Numbered from the stretch's first letter, positions 17,647-26,361 are shown. The stretch is 43,236 bases of DNA from Gammaproteobacteria bacterium (GCA_026709365.1 JAPOTD010000076.1:6385-49620); one strand, 5' to 3'. Numbers and translations: made by a program. The notes: generated by a model from the sequence alone, not told the origin.

Positions 17647-17649
17647 TTT

Positions 17650-17680
17650 TGTCCCGATGCCCCGTCGGGGCATCGGGACA
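17650..17680. promoter_or_regulatory. Perfect 31-bp palindrome in the receptor leader
   Basis: TGTCCCGATGCCCCG and CGGGGCATCGGGACA are exact reverse complements around a single central T. The palindrome lies 32 bases before the receptor ATG and 18 bases before the GGAGGAG ribosome-binding site. As RNA it would form a very stable hairpin. It lacks a following U-run, so a standard terminator is unlikely. It may be an operator, a stability hairpin or a repeat. Confidence 0.6.
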
Positions 17681-17712
17681 AACACTGGATGTGACGCCAA
17701 GGAGGAGAGCCC

Positions 17713-20580
17713 ATGTCATTCAAGGAAACCACGCTGGCCCGCTGGCTGCTGCGCTTGATCGCTTGCGCCGGTCTGGGCCTGTCCCTCGCCGCCGCCGCGC
17801 AGGAGGCCGCTGATGAGGAAGTCATTGAGGAAGTGATCGTCACCGGCTCGCTGATCAAGCGCGCCACGGTCTTTGAGGGCCGGGCACCGGTGCAGACCAT
17901 CGATGCCACCCTCATTGAGACATCCGGTGCCGTGCAACCGGTGGACATCCTGAAAAACCTGACGCTGAACACCGGCTCGGAGCATGCAACGGAGTTGAAC
18001 GACCGCCAAGGCGTGTCGCAGTTCAACTTGCGCGGCTTGGGTCTTTCCTCATCGCTGACCCTGTTGAACGGGCGCCGCGCCGGGGTATCGCCGGTGGCGA
18101 ATGCCCAAGCCACCATGTTTTTTGATATCAACACGCTGCCGATCAACATGATCGAGCGCGTCGAGATCCTGCGCGACGGCGCTTCCGCCACCTATGGCTC
18201 GGAGGCGGTCGCGGGTGTGGCCAACATCATCACGCGCAAGGGCTTTGAGGGATTCGAAGTCTCCGGCGGCTATCGCGATGCGGCCAACGAGAATTGGGAT
18301 CTGGGCTTCGTGCTTGGCGCCGGGTTTGACCGCGGCAGCTTCAACGTTTACGGGTCTTACTTGAAGGCGGACGATCCCACCCTGCGCGGGGATTTCGATT
18401 GGCTGGTGGAGCGCGTCATCGACCCCAACGGCGACGGCAATCCAATAGACGGCTCGCTCACGTCCGCCATCGGTGCTCCCTCGACCTACCGGGCCGCAAC
18501 GGTGGCGCCGGACGGCACCGTCACCCGCACCGGCAGGTTCCTCGCGGCGGACCATGACTGCGAGGCTGCCGGCGGCTACATCCGCGGACCTTTTTGCCGC
18601 TACGACTTTTCAAGTTCCCGAGGCATCATCCCCGCCGAGGAACGCTATCAACTCTTCACCGAGGCCGACTACGCCCTGACCGACAAGCTCACCCTGCTGT
18701 TCGAGTTGGGCACCTCGAACACCGTCATCAAGGACTTGATCGGCGGCCAGATTTTTGCGCAATCCAACGTGTCGAACGGCGGAGTCTGGATACCCGCCAA
18801 CCACCCCTTCAACTTTTGGACCGACCCGGACGGCGACGGCCGCCTGACCTACGTGAATCCAGCCGACTGGGACCCGGCGGCACACGAAGCCGTGGACCTC
18901 GCCGCAGTGGCATTGCGGCCGCTTGGCGTTGAAGTCAACAATCACGAGGACGCGGCCCGATCGGAAGCCACGTTCAACAACTTGCGCGTCATGCTGGGGT
19001 TCGAGTACGCCGTCACCGACGACTGGACGGCAACCGGCTACTTCTCGCAATCCAACGCGAAGTTCACCAACGCAGAACCGCATTCGTGGGCTGCGCCGAA
19101 TTTCTTCGCTGCCATTGCCGATGGCTCTTGGAACCCATTCGGAACCCGGCTGGCCAATCCAGGCCTCGTAACGCCGAAAACGGTTGCGGACGACGGGCTC
19201 GACCCGGCCAACGTCGGCGCGGTGGCGGCCAACGATGCGGCCACCCTGGCGCGCTTCGATGCGACGGACATCTCGACGACACGCACCGAGCAAACGGTGG
19301 CCGAGTTTGTGCTCAGCGGCGACCTGTTCGAGATGGCCGACGGTCCCGTGTCCGGCGCCTTCGGCACCCAGTACCGCAGGCTCGAGCTGACCGATCGTCC
19401 GCAGCCGCTGTTTGGCCAAAACCTCGGCGTCATTTCCGGGCGGGCGTTCAACATCGACCAGGATCAGGACGTCTGGTCGGTCTTCGGCGAAGTGATCGTC
19501 CCCCTCATGGGCATCGGCGAACTGCAACTGGCGTTGCGCCACGAGGACTATGGGGACGCCGGATCAACCACCGACCCCAAGCTCGCCACCCAAATCCGGG
19601 CGACCGACTGGCTCTCGCTGCGCGGTTCCTGGGGCACGTCGTTCCAAGCGCCGAGCATCTACCAAAGCGCCGGGAACACCACCACGGAAAGGGTGACCGA
19701 TCCGTTCACGGCCGTCGGAACCTGCGCCCTTAACGCGGACGGCAGCATCGTCAACACCGGCATCAACAACACTGTGGTCGTGCAAACCGAAGGGGCGGGG
19801 CTCGGTCCGCAAAACGCCGACAACTTCAACCTGGGCGTCCTGTTGCGGCCCACCGACGCCGTGCGCATGAGCATTGATTACTGGAACTTCGACTACGAAG
19901 ACGTCATCTCCCAAGGCGAGACCTTCCAAGCCATCGTGGACAACGACTGCCTCGACGACCAGAGGCCCAACGATCCGCGGGTCTCGCGCAGCCCGGCGGG
20001 TCAGATTGGGCTCGTGAGATCCGCGTTCATCAACATTGGCTCGGTGAAAACCTCTGGCTGGGACCTCAACGCCAACTATCGATTCGACACCGGCATGGGC
20101 TCGTTCAGCTTTGATGCATTGCTCACCTTGATTACGGAGTTCGACGTGAGCCTTGACGGAGAGAACTACATCGATCAGCTCGGCAGCCGCAACCACCGCA
20201 ACGGCTTCTCCGCCAATCCGGAACTGCGCTACAACGTCGGCGTCACCTGGACCCATGGGAATCACCTAGCCAACGCCACGGTGCGCTACATCGATTCCTA
20301 CGCCAATGACGAAGTGCTGCCGATTTCGGAGAACCCGCCCAACATCGACAGCTGGACGACCCTCGACATCTACTACGCGCTAACGTTGGCGGGCCTGTTC
20401 AACACCGATGGCGACATCACCCTGTCGGTGGGCGTCAACAACCTGACGGACGAAGACCCGCCCGGCCTGACCACCACGAGACCCAATGAGCAGATCTACA
20501 ACCTGCGCCCGGGTTACGATGGACTGGTGCATGACATCCGTGGGCGGCAGCTGTACGCCCGCTTTCGGTACGCATTCTAA
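17713..20580 (+). CDS. TonB-dependent outer-membrane receptor, 955 aa
   Basis: Large TonB-dependent transporter. The signal peptide (LLRLIACAGLGLSLAAAAQ) is followed by a TonB-box-like IEEVIVTGSLIKR. The plug domain includes QFNLRGLGLSSSLTLLNGRRAGV, NMIERVEILRDGASATYGSEAVAGVANIITRKG. The barrel ends with the aromatic IRGRQLYARFRYAF. The N-terminal plug is of the type common in receptors for plant or algal polymers and peptides as well as iron complexes, so the ligand is open. The start is well supported by AAGGAGGAG five bases upstream. The leader carries a promoter, direct repeats and a palindrome. A small exported protein gene follows after 36 bases. Confidence 0.93.
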   Translation: MSFKETTLARWLLRLIACAGLGLSLAAAAQEAADEEVIEEVIVTGSLIKRATVFEGRAPVQTIDATLIETSGAVQPVDILKNLTLNTGSEHATELNDRQGVSQFNLRGLGLSSSLTLLNGRRAGVSPVANAQATMFFDINTLPINMIERVEILRDGASATYGSEAVAGVANIITRKGFEGFEVSGGYRDAANENWDLGFVLGAGFDRGSFNVYGSYLKADDPTLRGDFDWLVERVIDPNGDGNPIDGSLTSAIGAPSTYRAATVAPDGTVTRTGRFLAADHDCEAAGGYIRGPFCRYDFSSSRGIIPAEERYQLFTEADYALTDKLTLLFELGTSNTVIKDLIGGQIFAQSNVSNGGVWIPANHPFNFWTDPDGDGRLTYVNPADWDPAAHEAVDLAAVALRPLGVEVNNHEDAARSEATFNNLRVMLGFEYAVTDDWTATGYFSQSNAKFTNAEPHSWAAPNFFAAIADGSWNPFGTRLANPGLVTPKTVADDGLDPANVGAVAANDAATLARFDATDISTTRTEQTVAEFVLSGDLFEMADGPVSGAFGTQYRRLELTDRPQPLFGQNLGVISGRAFNIDQDQDVWSVFGEVIVPLMGIGELQLALRHEDYGDAGSTTDPKLATQIRATDWLSLRGSWGTSFQAPSIYQSAGNTTTERVTDPFTAVGTCALNADGSIVNTGINNTVVVQTEGAGLGPQNADNFNLGVLLRPTDAVRMSIDYWNFDYEDVISQGETFQAIVDNDCLDDQRPNDPRVSRSPAGQIGLVRSAFINIGSVKTSGWDLNANYRFDTGMGSFSFDALLTLITEFDVSLDGENYIDQLGSRNHRNGFSANPELRYNVGVTWTHGNHLANATVRYIDSYANDEVLPISENPPNIDSWTTLDIYYALTLAGLFNTDGDITLSVGVNNLTDEDPPGLTTTRPNEQIYNLRPGYDGLVHDIRGRQLYARFRYAF

Positions 20581-20616
20581 GGCGGTGGACTTCAGCCCGG
20601 CGAGCGCGAGGAGGGG

Positions 20617-21261
20617 ATGCCCCTCGCCCGCCTAGCTGCTGAGATGGGCAGGCTAGGCGCCTGGGCTTGCGCCCTCATTGCGATGCTGGGGGCGCAGCCC
20701 GCCCTCGCCCACCCGCACGAGCAACTCGCCGAGTGCCTCGATTTTGACGAACCGGGGCAGCGGCTTGCATGTTTTGAGCAGGCCGTGGCAGCACCCGGAA
20801 GCGATCGTCAACAGCGGGCCGCGGCGAAGCGACCCAGCAACATCGAGCCATCCGATCCCAACACGGAATCATCAGCCGCCGATGCCCAGGGCGCTGTTTC
20901 GGCTGCGAAGCAAACGGTCATGGAGACGCATGGCGGCCTGTCGGCAGCGCTTGAGCAAAGCCCCGAAGGCCCCGATGCCGGGCCGACATCCGCCGACGTT
21001 GCCCGAGCAGCCATCGAACCCCGGCCCCATGCCCGGTCCGCATCCGGCGTTCGCGTGACCGTGGTGCGCCTGAGCGCCATGGCGGGCAAGCCAATCGTGT
21101 TTTACTTGGCGTCCGGCGAGGTCTGGCAACAAACCCGGCAACGCATGACCAGCCTGCCCGAGCCGCCGTTCGAGGCCACCGTGCGCCGCGGCGCATTCGG
21201 CAGCCACCGGCTGCGGGTCACGCAACGCTCCCCCGCCATTGGAATAAGGCGCATTCGTTAG
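20617..21261 (+). CDS. Small exported protein of unknown function, 214 aa
   Basis: I do not recognise a named family. A signal peptide (LGAWACALIAMLGAQPALA) is followed by HPHEQLAECLDFDEPGQRLACFEQ, a Cys-containing entry seen in small periplasmic proteins. A ~80-residue Ala/Ser/Pro/Glu-rich linker without predicted fold comes next. The C-terminal ~60 residues look like a small beta domain (FYLASGEVWQQ, VRRGAFGSHRLRV, IRRIR). The GAGGAGGGG at 20608-20616 is almost touching the ATG at 20617; the in-frame ATG at 20644 is a possible alternative that would also keep the signal peptide. It is probably co-transcribed with the TonB receptor. Confidence 0.65.
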   Translation: MPLARLAAEMGRLGAWACALIAMLGAQPALAHPHEQLAECLDFDEPGQRLACFEQAVAAPGSDRQQRAAAKRPSNIEPSDPNTESSAADAQGAVSAAKQTVMETHGGLSAALEQSPEGPDAGPTSADVARAAIEPRPHARSASGVRVTVVRLSAMAGKPIVFYLASGEVWQQTRQRMTSLPEPPFEATVRRGAFGSHRLRVTQRSPAIGIRRIR

Positions 21262-21336
21262 CGAACCGGCGCTCCGCGCCCGCGAAACCTCCACAAATGA
21301 ACCTTGCCCCTTGTGGCCAAGATTCGCACTGTGTGC

Positions 21337-21428
21337 GCTCAGAAGACATCGGAACCTGACCCACGCAAGGCGCACGGAGTTTCGCGCAAGCGAAACCCCA
21401 TCCGCCTCTCGCCCTTTGGGCGAGAGGC
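21337..21428 (+). repeat. Composite repeat, modules A, B and C
   Basis: Module A (21337-21370: GCTCAGAAGACATCGGAACC and on) is followed by hairpin B (21376-21399, one mismatch in the stem: GGAGTTTCG against CGAAACCCC). Hairpin C follows (21404-21428, GCCTCTCGCCC-TTT-GGGCGAGAGGC). It lies between the small exported protein and the CoA-transferase gene; that 243-base gap contains no other feature. Confidence 0.72.
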
Positions 21429-21504
21429 GCGGTTGCTTTCCCCGCCACCAATCCGTAGCTTTAACAATCGCACGGCAAACGCCAATTCCACAAGGAGGCA
21501 GCCA

Positions 21505-22686
21505 ATGGCCGCACTGGACGGCTTGCGCATTTTGGACATGACCCAGTACGAAGCAGGCACCGCCTGCACCCAGTGCTTGGCTTGGCTGGGCGCCGACGTG
21601 GTGAAGGTGGAGGCGCCCGGCACCGGCGACCCGGGCCGCAGCGTCATGGGGTTAAGCGACTACTTCATGGTCTGGAACAGCAACAAGCGCTCCATCGCCT
21701 TGGATCTGCGCAGCCCGGAAGGCCGGGACATTCTACTCAAGATGGCGCCCCACTACGACGTCTTCGTGGAGAACTACGGCCCGGGCGTGATTGAGAGGCT
21801 CGACATCGGCTACGACGCCATGCGGGCGGTCAAGCCGGACATCATCTACGCCCGCATCAAGGGCTTCGGGCTGGACGGCCCTTGGGCGGACTACAAATGC
21901 TACGACATGGTCGCCCAGGCCGCGGCCGGTGCGTTCTCCATCACCGGCGAACCCGACGGCCCGCCCATGCGGCCCGGCCCCACCACCGGCGACGCCGGCA
22001 CCGGGGTGCAGATGGCCCTGGCCATCGCCGCCGCCTACGCGCAGAAGCTCAGGACCGGCGAGGGGCAGCTGATCGAGCTGTCGATGCAGGAGGCCATGAC
22101 CTACTTCCTGCGCACCGCCACCGCCGGCACCAACTTCGGGGAGTGGGCGGCGGCCCGCACCGGCAGCGGCCCGACGCCGACCATGCGCCTGTACCCCTGC
22201 CAAGGCGGCGGCGCCAACGACTACGTTTACGTCATGGCGGTGACGCCGCGCATGTGGGAGGTGCTGTGCGCCACCATTGATCGGGAGGACCTGCTGGCCG
22301 ACCCCCGCTTCGCCGACCAGCGGGCGCGGCAAACGCATCGGCAAGCCCTGGAGGAGGCCATTGCCGCCTGGACCGCCCAACGCAGCAAGTACGAGGCCAT
22401 GCAGGCGTTGGCCGAAGCCGGCGTGCCGGCCAGCGCCGTGCTCGACACCAAGGACCTCTACCAAAACCCGCATTTGCGCAGCCGCGGCTTCATTCACGAA
22501 GTCGATCACCCGGAGAAGGGCAGGATGCGGCTGCTCGGCTGGCCGGCCCGCATGTCGCGAAGCCATGTACACATCAAGGCGGCGCCCACCTTGGGCGAGC
22601 ACTCCGCCCAAGTGCTCGCCGAGGACCTGGCTCTTGACGAGGGCCGCATCGCCCAACTGATCGAGGCGGGCGTGGTCGGCGGTTAG
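21505..22686 (+). CDS. Class III (CaiB/Frc-type) CoA-transferase, 393 aa
   Basis: Transfers CoA between carboxylic acids. Family features are the start LDGLRILDMTQYEAGTACTQCLAWLGADVVKVEAPGTGDPGR, NSNKRSIALDLRSPEGRD, and the catalytic Asp163 in TTGDAGTGVQMALAIAAAYAQ. The C-terminal GVPASAVLDTKDLYQNPHLRSRGF segment is also typical. The ATG at 21505 has AAGGAGG eight bases upstream; the frame is open for another 67 codons into a repeat, which I exclude. It is 50 bases upstream of a ThDP-dependent lyase. The same gene pairing occurs for formyl-CoA:oxalate CoA-transferase with oxalyl-CoA decarboxylase, so it likely makes the CoA substrate of its neighbour. Confidence 0.88.
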   Translation: MAALDGLRILDMTQYEAGTACTQCLAWLGADVVKVEAPGTGDPGRSVMGLSDYFMVWNSNKRSIALDLRSPEGRDILLKMAPHYDVFVENYGPGVIERLDIGYDAMRAVKPDIIYARIKGFGLDGPWADYKCYDMVAQAAAGAFSITGEPDGPPMRPGPTTGDAGTGVQMALAIAAAYAQKLRTGEGQLIELSMQEAMTYFLRTATAGTNFGEWAAARTGSGPTPTMRLYPCQGGGANDYVYVMAVTPRMWEVLCATIDREDLLADPRFADQRARQTHRQALEEAIAAWTAQRSKYEAMQALAEAGVPASAVLDTKDLYQNPHLRSRGFIHEVDHPEKGRMRLLGWPARMSRSHVHIKAAPTLGEHSAQVLAEDLALDEGRIAQLIEAGVVGG

Positions 22687-22736
22687 CCGCCTTGCGCAGC
22701 AGAACCGGATCAAAACCCATCCACTAAGGAGTTCTC

Positions 22737-24392
22737 ATGGGGACAATCGACGGCGCCACCCTGATGGCGCAGAGCTTGAAGCAGCAAAGCGTGGACATGA
22801 TGTTCGGCATTGTCGGCTTCCCCGTCATCGGCGTGGCGGCGGCGGCGCAGAAGGCCGGCATCACCTACATCGGCATGCGCAACGAGCAGTCCGCCAGCTA
22901 CGCCGCCCAAGCCGCAGGCTACCTGACCGGGCGTCCGCAGGCCTGCCTCACGGTGTCCGGGCCCGGGGTCATCCACGCCTTCGCGGGCCTGGCCAACGCG
23001 CAGCAGAACTGCTGGCCGATGATCCTCATCGGCGGCGCCTCGCCGGTTTACCAGAACGGCATGGGCGGCTTCCAGGAGGAGCGCCAAGTGCAGCTGGCCG
23101 CGCCCTACTGCAAGTACGCCCACGCCATCGAGCACACGGCGCGCATCCCCTACTACGTGGAGCAGGCGGTGCGCCACGCCAGGTTCGGCCGCCCCGGCCC
23201 GGCCTACCTGGACTTCCCTGACGACATCATCCGCGGCAAGGTGGAGGAGGACCAAGTGCGCCCTGCCGCCACCGTGGGCGAGCCGCCGCGCAGCCAAGCC
23301 GACCCCGGCGCCGTGGAGGCGGCGCTGTCCGCCCTGGAGTCCGCCGAGCGGCCCTTGGTCATCGTCGGCAAGGGCATGGCCTGGTCCCGGGCCGAGGACG
23401 AGGTGCGCGCCTTCATCCAGCGCACCCAGCTGCCCTTCCTCGCCTCGCCCATGGGCAAGGGCATCCTGCCCGACGACGATCCGCTGTCCGTGGGCGCCGC
23501 CCGCAGCACCGCGCTGCGCGAGGCGGACCTGGTGTTCCTGATGGGCGCCCGGCTCAACTGGATCATGCACTTCGGCCTGCCGCCGCGCTTCAAGGAGGGC
23601 GTGCGGGTGGTGCAGCTGGACGTGGCCGCCGAGGAGATCGGCACCAACGTGCCCGCCGAAGTGGCCCTGCTCGGCGACGGCAAGGCGGTGGTCGGCCAGT
23701 TGAACCAAGCCTTGGACGCACGCCAATGGTTCTACCCGGCGGATGCCGCTTGGCGCGCCCAACTCAAGGAAAAGGCCGAAGCCAACCTAACGGCGGTCAA
23801 GCCCATGATCGACGACGAATCCAGCCCCATGAACTACTACCGGGCCTATCGCGACATCGAGGCTTGGCTGCCCGAGGACGCCATCATCATCGGCGAAGGG
23901 GCCAACACCATGGACATCGGGCGCACCCAGATGGCCAACCGCAGTCCCCGCCACCGCCTGGACGCCGGCACCTACGGCACCATGGGCATCGGCTTGGGCT
24001 TCGCCATCGCCGCCGCGGTCGCCCAGCCGGACAAGCCCATCGTCTCCGTCCAGGGCGACAGCGCCTTCGGCTTCTCCGGCATGGAGATCGAGACCATGGT
24101 GCGCTACAACCTGCCGGTGAAGATGGTGGTGCTCAACAACGGCGGCATCGGCGGCGGCATCGGCCCGCTGAAGGCGGGCCAGACCGTCCCGCCGCCCATC
24201 CTCACCTACGGCGCCCGCTACGAAGGCATGCTGGAGGCGCTGGGCGGCAAGGGGCTTTACGTGGACAATCCGGCTGACCTGCGGGCCGCGCTCGACGAGG
24301 CGATGGCCTTCGATGGGCCGGCCTTGGTCAACGTGCCCATCCATCCCCAAGCCGGGCGCAAGCCCCAGCAGTTCGGCTGGCTGACCACTTAA
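22737..24392 (+). CDS. ThDP-dependent 2-hydroxyacyl-CoA lyase / oxalyl-CoA decarboxylase family, 551 aa
   Basis: Thiamine-diphosphate enzyme that releases formyl-CoA. Catalytic Glu50 is in YIGMRNEQSASYAAQAAGYLTG. The middle domain carries GKGMAWSRAEDEVRAFI and PFLASPMGKGILPDDDP. The C-terminal ThDP/Mg motif runs GDSAFGFSGMEIETMVRYNLP and ends near NNGG (residues ~440-475). From memory, long stretches (MNYYRAYRDI, EGANTMDIGRT, PRHRLDAGTYGTMGIGLGF) are closer to eukaryotic HACL1 2-hydroxyacyl-CoA lyase than to Oxalobacter-type Oxc. I therefore favour cleavage of a 2-hydroxyacyl-CoA into formyl-CoA and an aldehyde, with oxalyl-CoA decarboxylation as the alternative. The stop is 30 bases before the DUF6265 gene. 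Confidence 0.85.
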   Translation: MGTIDGATLMAQSLKQQSVDMMFGIVGFPVIGVAAAAQKAGITYIGMRNEQSASYAAQAAGYLTGRPQACLTVSGPGVIHAFAGLANAQQNCWPMILIGGASPVYQNGMGGFQEERQVQLAAPYCKYAHAIEHTARIPYYVEQAVRHARFGRPGPAYLDFPDDIIRGKVEEDQVRPAATVGEPPRSQADPGAVEAALSALESAERPLVIVGKGMAWSRAEDEVRAFIQRTQLPFLASPMGKGILPDDDPLSVGAARSTALREADLVFLMGARLNWIMHFGLPPRFKEGVRVVQLDVAAEEIGTNVPAEVALLGDGKAVVGQLNQALDARQWFYPADAAWRAQLKEKAEANLTAVKPMIDDESSPMNYYRAYRDIEAWLPEDAIIIGEGANTMDIGRTQMANRSPRHRLDAGTYGTMGIGLGFAIAAAVAQPDKPIVSVQGDSAFGFSGMEIETMVRYNLPVKMVVLNNGGIGGGIGPLKAGQTVPPPILTYGARYEGMLEALGGKGLYVDNPADLRAALDEAMAFDGPALVNVPIHPQAGRKPQQFGWLTT

Positions 24393-24422
24393 GCCGCCCG
24401 CCCAACCAAGGAGTTTCCCAAT

Positions 24423-24914
24423 ATGCAACCACTCAGGGGCTGCGCTTGGGCCAGCCTGGTCCTAGCCGGCATGGCCGCGGCGGACGCTGCGCCGCCGGCA
24501 GCCAGCATCGCCGACCTGGCCTGGATGACGGGCGCTTGGGAGGGGCCGATGGGCGAAAGCGCCGTGCTGCAGGAGACCTGGCTGGAGCCGGCCGACGACG
24601 CCATGATGGCCGCCGTGCGGCTGCTGGAGAACGGCAAGACCAACATGGTGGAGCTGATCGTCATCGAGGAGTCCGAAGGCACCTTGGTCTTCCGCATCCA
24701 GCAATGGAGCAAGAGCTACGAGCCGCGCATGCCGGCCCCGCAAAAGCTGGTGTTGGCGGAACTCGGCGACAACTCGGTGCGCTTCGAAGCGGAGGAAGAC
24801 GGCAACGCCTTCCGTTCGCTGACTTACAGCCGCCCGTCGCCGGAGGCCTTCAACATCCAGTTGGAACTGACGCAGCCCCCTACCAGCCTCGACCTCAACC
24901 TCCGCCGCCGTTAG
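24423..24914 (+). CDS. DUF6265-like exported protein, 163 aa
   Basis: A short signal peptide (CAWASLVLAGMAAADA) precedes a lipocalin-like beta domain. The conserved entry SIADLAWMTGAWEGPMGESAVLQETWLEPADDAMMAAVRLL fits the DUF6265 family, whose function is unassigned. The remainder alternates strands (VELIVIEESEGTLVFRIQQW, VRFEAEEDGNAFRSLTYSR), again as in small ligand-binding barrels. It is the third gene of the CoA-transferase/lyase unit, 30 bases downstream. It ends 4 bases from the stop of the convergent dioxygenase gene. Confidence 0.72.
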   Translation: MQPLRGCAWASLVLAGMAAADAAPPAASIADLAWMTGAWEGPMGESAVLQETWLEPADDAMMAAVRLLENGKTNMVELIVIEESEGTLVFRIQQWSKSYEPRMPAPQKLVLAELGDNSVRFEAEEDGNAFRSLTYSRPSPEAFNIQLELTQPPTSLDLNLRRR

Positions 24915-24918
24915 CGAA

Positions 24919-25767
24919 TCAGGCGGCCAACCCGGACTCCGTGTCGGGTTCGCCCTGGATCCGGGTGTGCTGCATCACCCGGGCTTGGCGATGATCGTAG
25001 GGCCGGGCTCGGTGCAGCACGCAGCGGTTGTCCCAGATCACCAGGTCGCCGACCGACCAACGATGCTGCAGGGTGCGCGGCGGCTGGCAGGCGAAGCTGA
25101 CCAGATCAGTCAGCAACTGCTCCGACGCCTGCTCCGAAAGCCCGGGAATGCCGTAGGCATGGCGGCCGACATAGAGCGCCGGCTGGCCGGTCACCGGATG
25201 GGTCTTGACCAACGGCCGCAACGGCGGTTCGCCTTCGTGGAAGCCGTAGCCGACGCCCGCCTCGGCCCGATGGCCGATCTTGGCTTGGGAGTGAAACAGC
25301 GAGTGGTAGGCGGCCCGGCCCTCGATCCGCGCCCGCATCGCGTCATCCAACGCTTGGTAGGCCGCCCTCATGTCGGCCCATTCAGTCTCGCCCCCGGCGC
25401 TCGGCAGCACATGGGCGGAGAGGATCGACGCCTTGGCGGCAATCGGCATGTAGGAGCTGTCGGTGTGCCAGCCCTCGTTGCCGATGAGCACCTGCATTTG
25501 ATGCTCGCTGTCCGCCAGCAGGCTGCCATCCTTGCGCTGGTTGCTGATGGGCACGATCTCCATGCCGGGCACCAGCTGCTCGACCCGCCCAAAGCGCGCC
25601 CCAAAGGCGACCTGCGCCGCAGCGCTCAGGTGCTGGGCGGGGAAGATGAGCACGGCGCGCTCATGGAACGCATCCTCCAGGGCGCGCCAAGCCGACTCAC
25701 TTAGCGACGCCAGATCGATGCCAGTGATGACGGCGCCCAAGGTGGCGCCGGTTGGCGTGACCTTCAC
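24919..25767 (-). CDS. TauD/TfdA-family Fe(II)/2-oxoglutarate dioxygenase, 282 aa
   Basis: Non-haem iron oxygenase coupling 2-oxoglutarate decarboxylation to substrate hydroxylation. The facial triad is visible as His101-x-Asp103 (GWHTDSSY) and His252 (VLHRARPYD). Arg263 is the likely 2-oxoglutarate anchor (RQARVMQHTRI). The N-terminus (PTGATLGAVITGIDLASLSESAWRALEDAFHERAVLIFP) and length are typical. It starts at GTG 25767, 11 bases after the GFA gene, with which it is co-directional. Substrates of the family include taurine, phenoxyacetates and alkyl sulfates; the substrate here is unknown. It is convergent with the hydroxyacyl-CoA lyase unit. Confidence 0.87.
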   Translation of the reverse strand: MKVTPTGATLGAVITGIDLASLSESAWRALEDAFHERAVLIFPAQHLSAAAQVAFGARFGRVEQLVPGMEIVPISNQRKDGSLLADSEHQMQVLIGNEGWHTDSSYMPIAAKASILSAHVLPSAGGETEWADMRAAYQALDDAMRARIEGRAAYHSLFHSQAKIGHRAEAGVGYGFHEGEPPLRPLVKTHPVTGQPALYVGRHAYGIPGLSEQASEQLLTDLVSFACQPPRTLQHRWSVGDLVIWDNRCVLHRARPYDHRQARVMQHTRIQGEPDTESGLAA

Positions 25768-25778
25768 CGTCCCGCCCC

Positions 25779-26186
25779 TCAGGACTCGCCCATCGACGCC
25801 ATGAACTGCTCGCTGGTCAGACGGGGATGGTCGCCGGCGAAGTCGTAGCCTGCGGGCTTGTCCTCAATGTAGATCTCGCCGGTCAGGCGAAAGGGCTGCT
25901 GGTCGTCGAACGTGCCCACCCACAGGTGGTAGCTGTCGGTTCCCTTCAGGCGGTAGAACAGATTGGCGCCGCACAGGCTGCAAAAGCCGCGCTCCGCCCA
26001 CTCCGAGGAGTCGTAGCGCCTGATGTGCTCCGCACCGGAAAACTCAACGCTGCCAACGCCCGCCGCCATGATCGAGGCGCCGGACCAGCGCCGGCATTGG
26101 CTGCAGTGGCAGCTGTGCACGTCCGTCTCGACATCTTGCGCGACGTACGCCACCGCTCCGCATAGGCACCCGCCCTTCATGGACAT
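25779..26186 (-). CDS. GFA-family (CENP-V/Gfa fold) zinc protein, 135 aa
   Basis: Small zinc-binding protein of the glutathione-dependent formaldehyde-activating enzyme fold. Zinc ligands are visible: Cys7 and Cys9 (GGCLCGAV), Cys26/Cys28/Cys31 (CHCSQC), and Cys69/Cys72 (GFCSLCGANLF). The true enzymatic role of most members is unknown; only some act on S-hydroxymethylglutathione. The ATG at 26186 is preferred because GGAGG lies eight bases upstream. The open frame runs 77 codons further through repeat DNA. It is upstream of and co-directional with the dioxygenase. Confidence 0.87.
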   Translation of the reverse strand: MSMKGGCLCGAVAYVAQDVETDVHSCHCSQCRRWSGASIMAAGVGSVEFSGAEHIRRYDSSEWAERGFCSLCGANLFYRLKGTDSYHLWVGTFDDQQPFRLTGEIYIEDKPAGYDFAGDHPRLTSEQFMASMGES

Positions 26187-26256
26187 GTTGGCATCCTCCA
26201 AAGCCGCTCCTGAGCCTTGAGGATACTGCGTCAACCGGCCTCTTGCCACATCGTGC

Positions 26257-26361
26257 GGGTTCAGAAGCCTATCGGAATCTGGCCTGCGAGACGAATGCGC
26301 GGAGTTTCGCGCGGCGAAACTCCAACGAACCGTAGGTTCGCCGCGCCCGCTTCGCGGGCGC
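26257..26361 (+). repeat. Composite repeat, module A, hairpin B and two C hairpins
   Basis: Module A (about 26257-26290, GGTTCAGAAGCCTATCGG and on) precedes B (26301-26323, GGAGTTTCGC-GCG-GCGAAACTCC). Two C-type hairpins follow: CGAACC-GTA-GGTTCG (26326-26340) and GCGCCCGC-TTC-GCGGGCGC (26343-26361). The first C hairpin is the same type as that inside dnaE2 (34632-34650). It fills the gap between the divergent GFA and amidohydrolase genes. Confidence 0.75.

Noticed and set aside
17650-17680. Rho-independent terminator
   Set aside because: The stem is strong but no T-run follows on either strand and it sits directly upstream of a gene on the same strand, so a regulatory palindrome is more likely.
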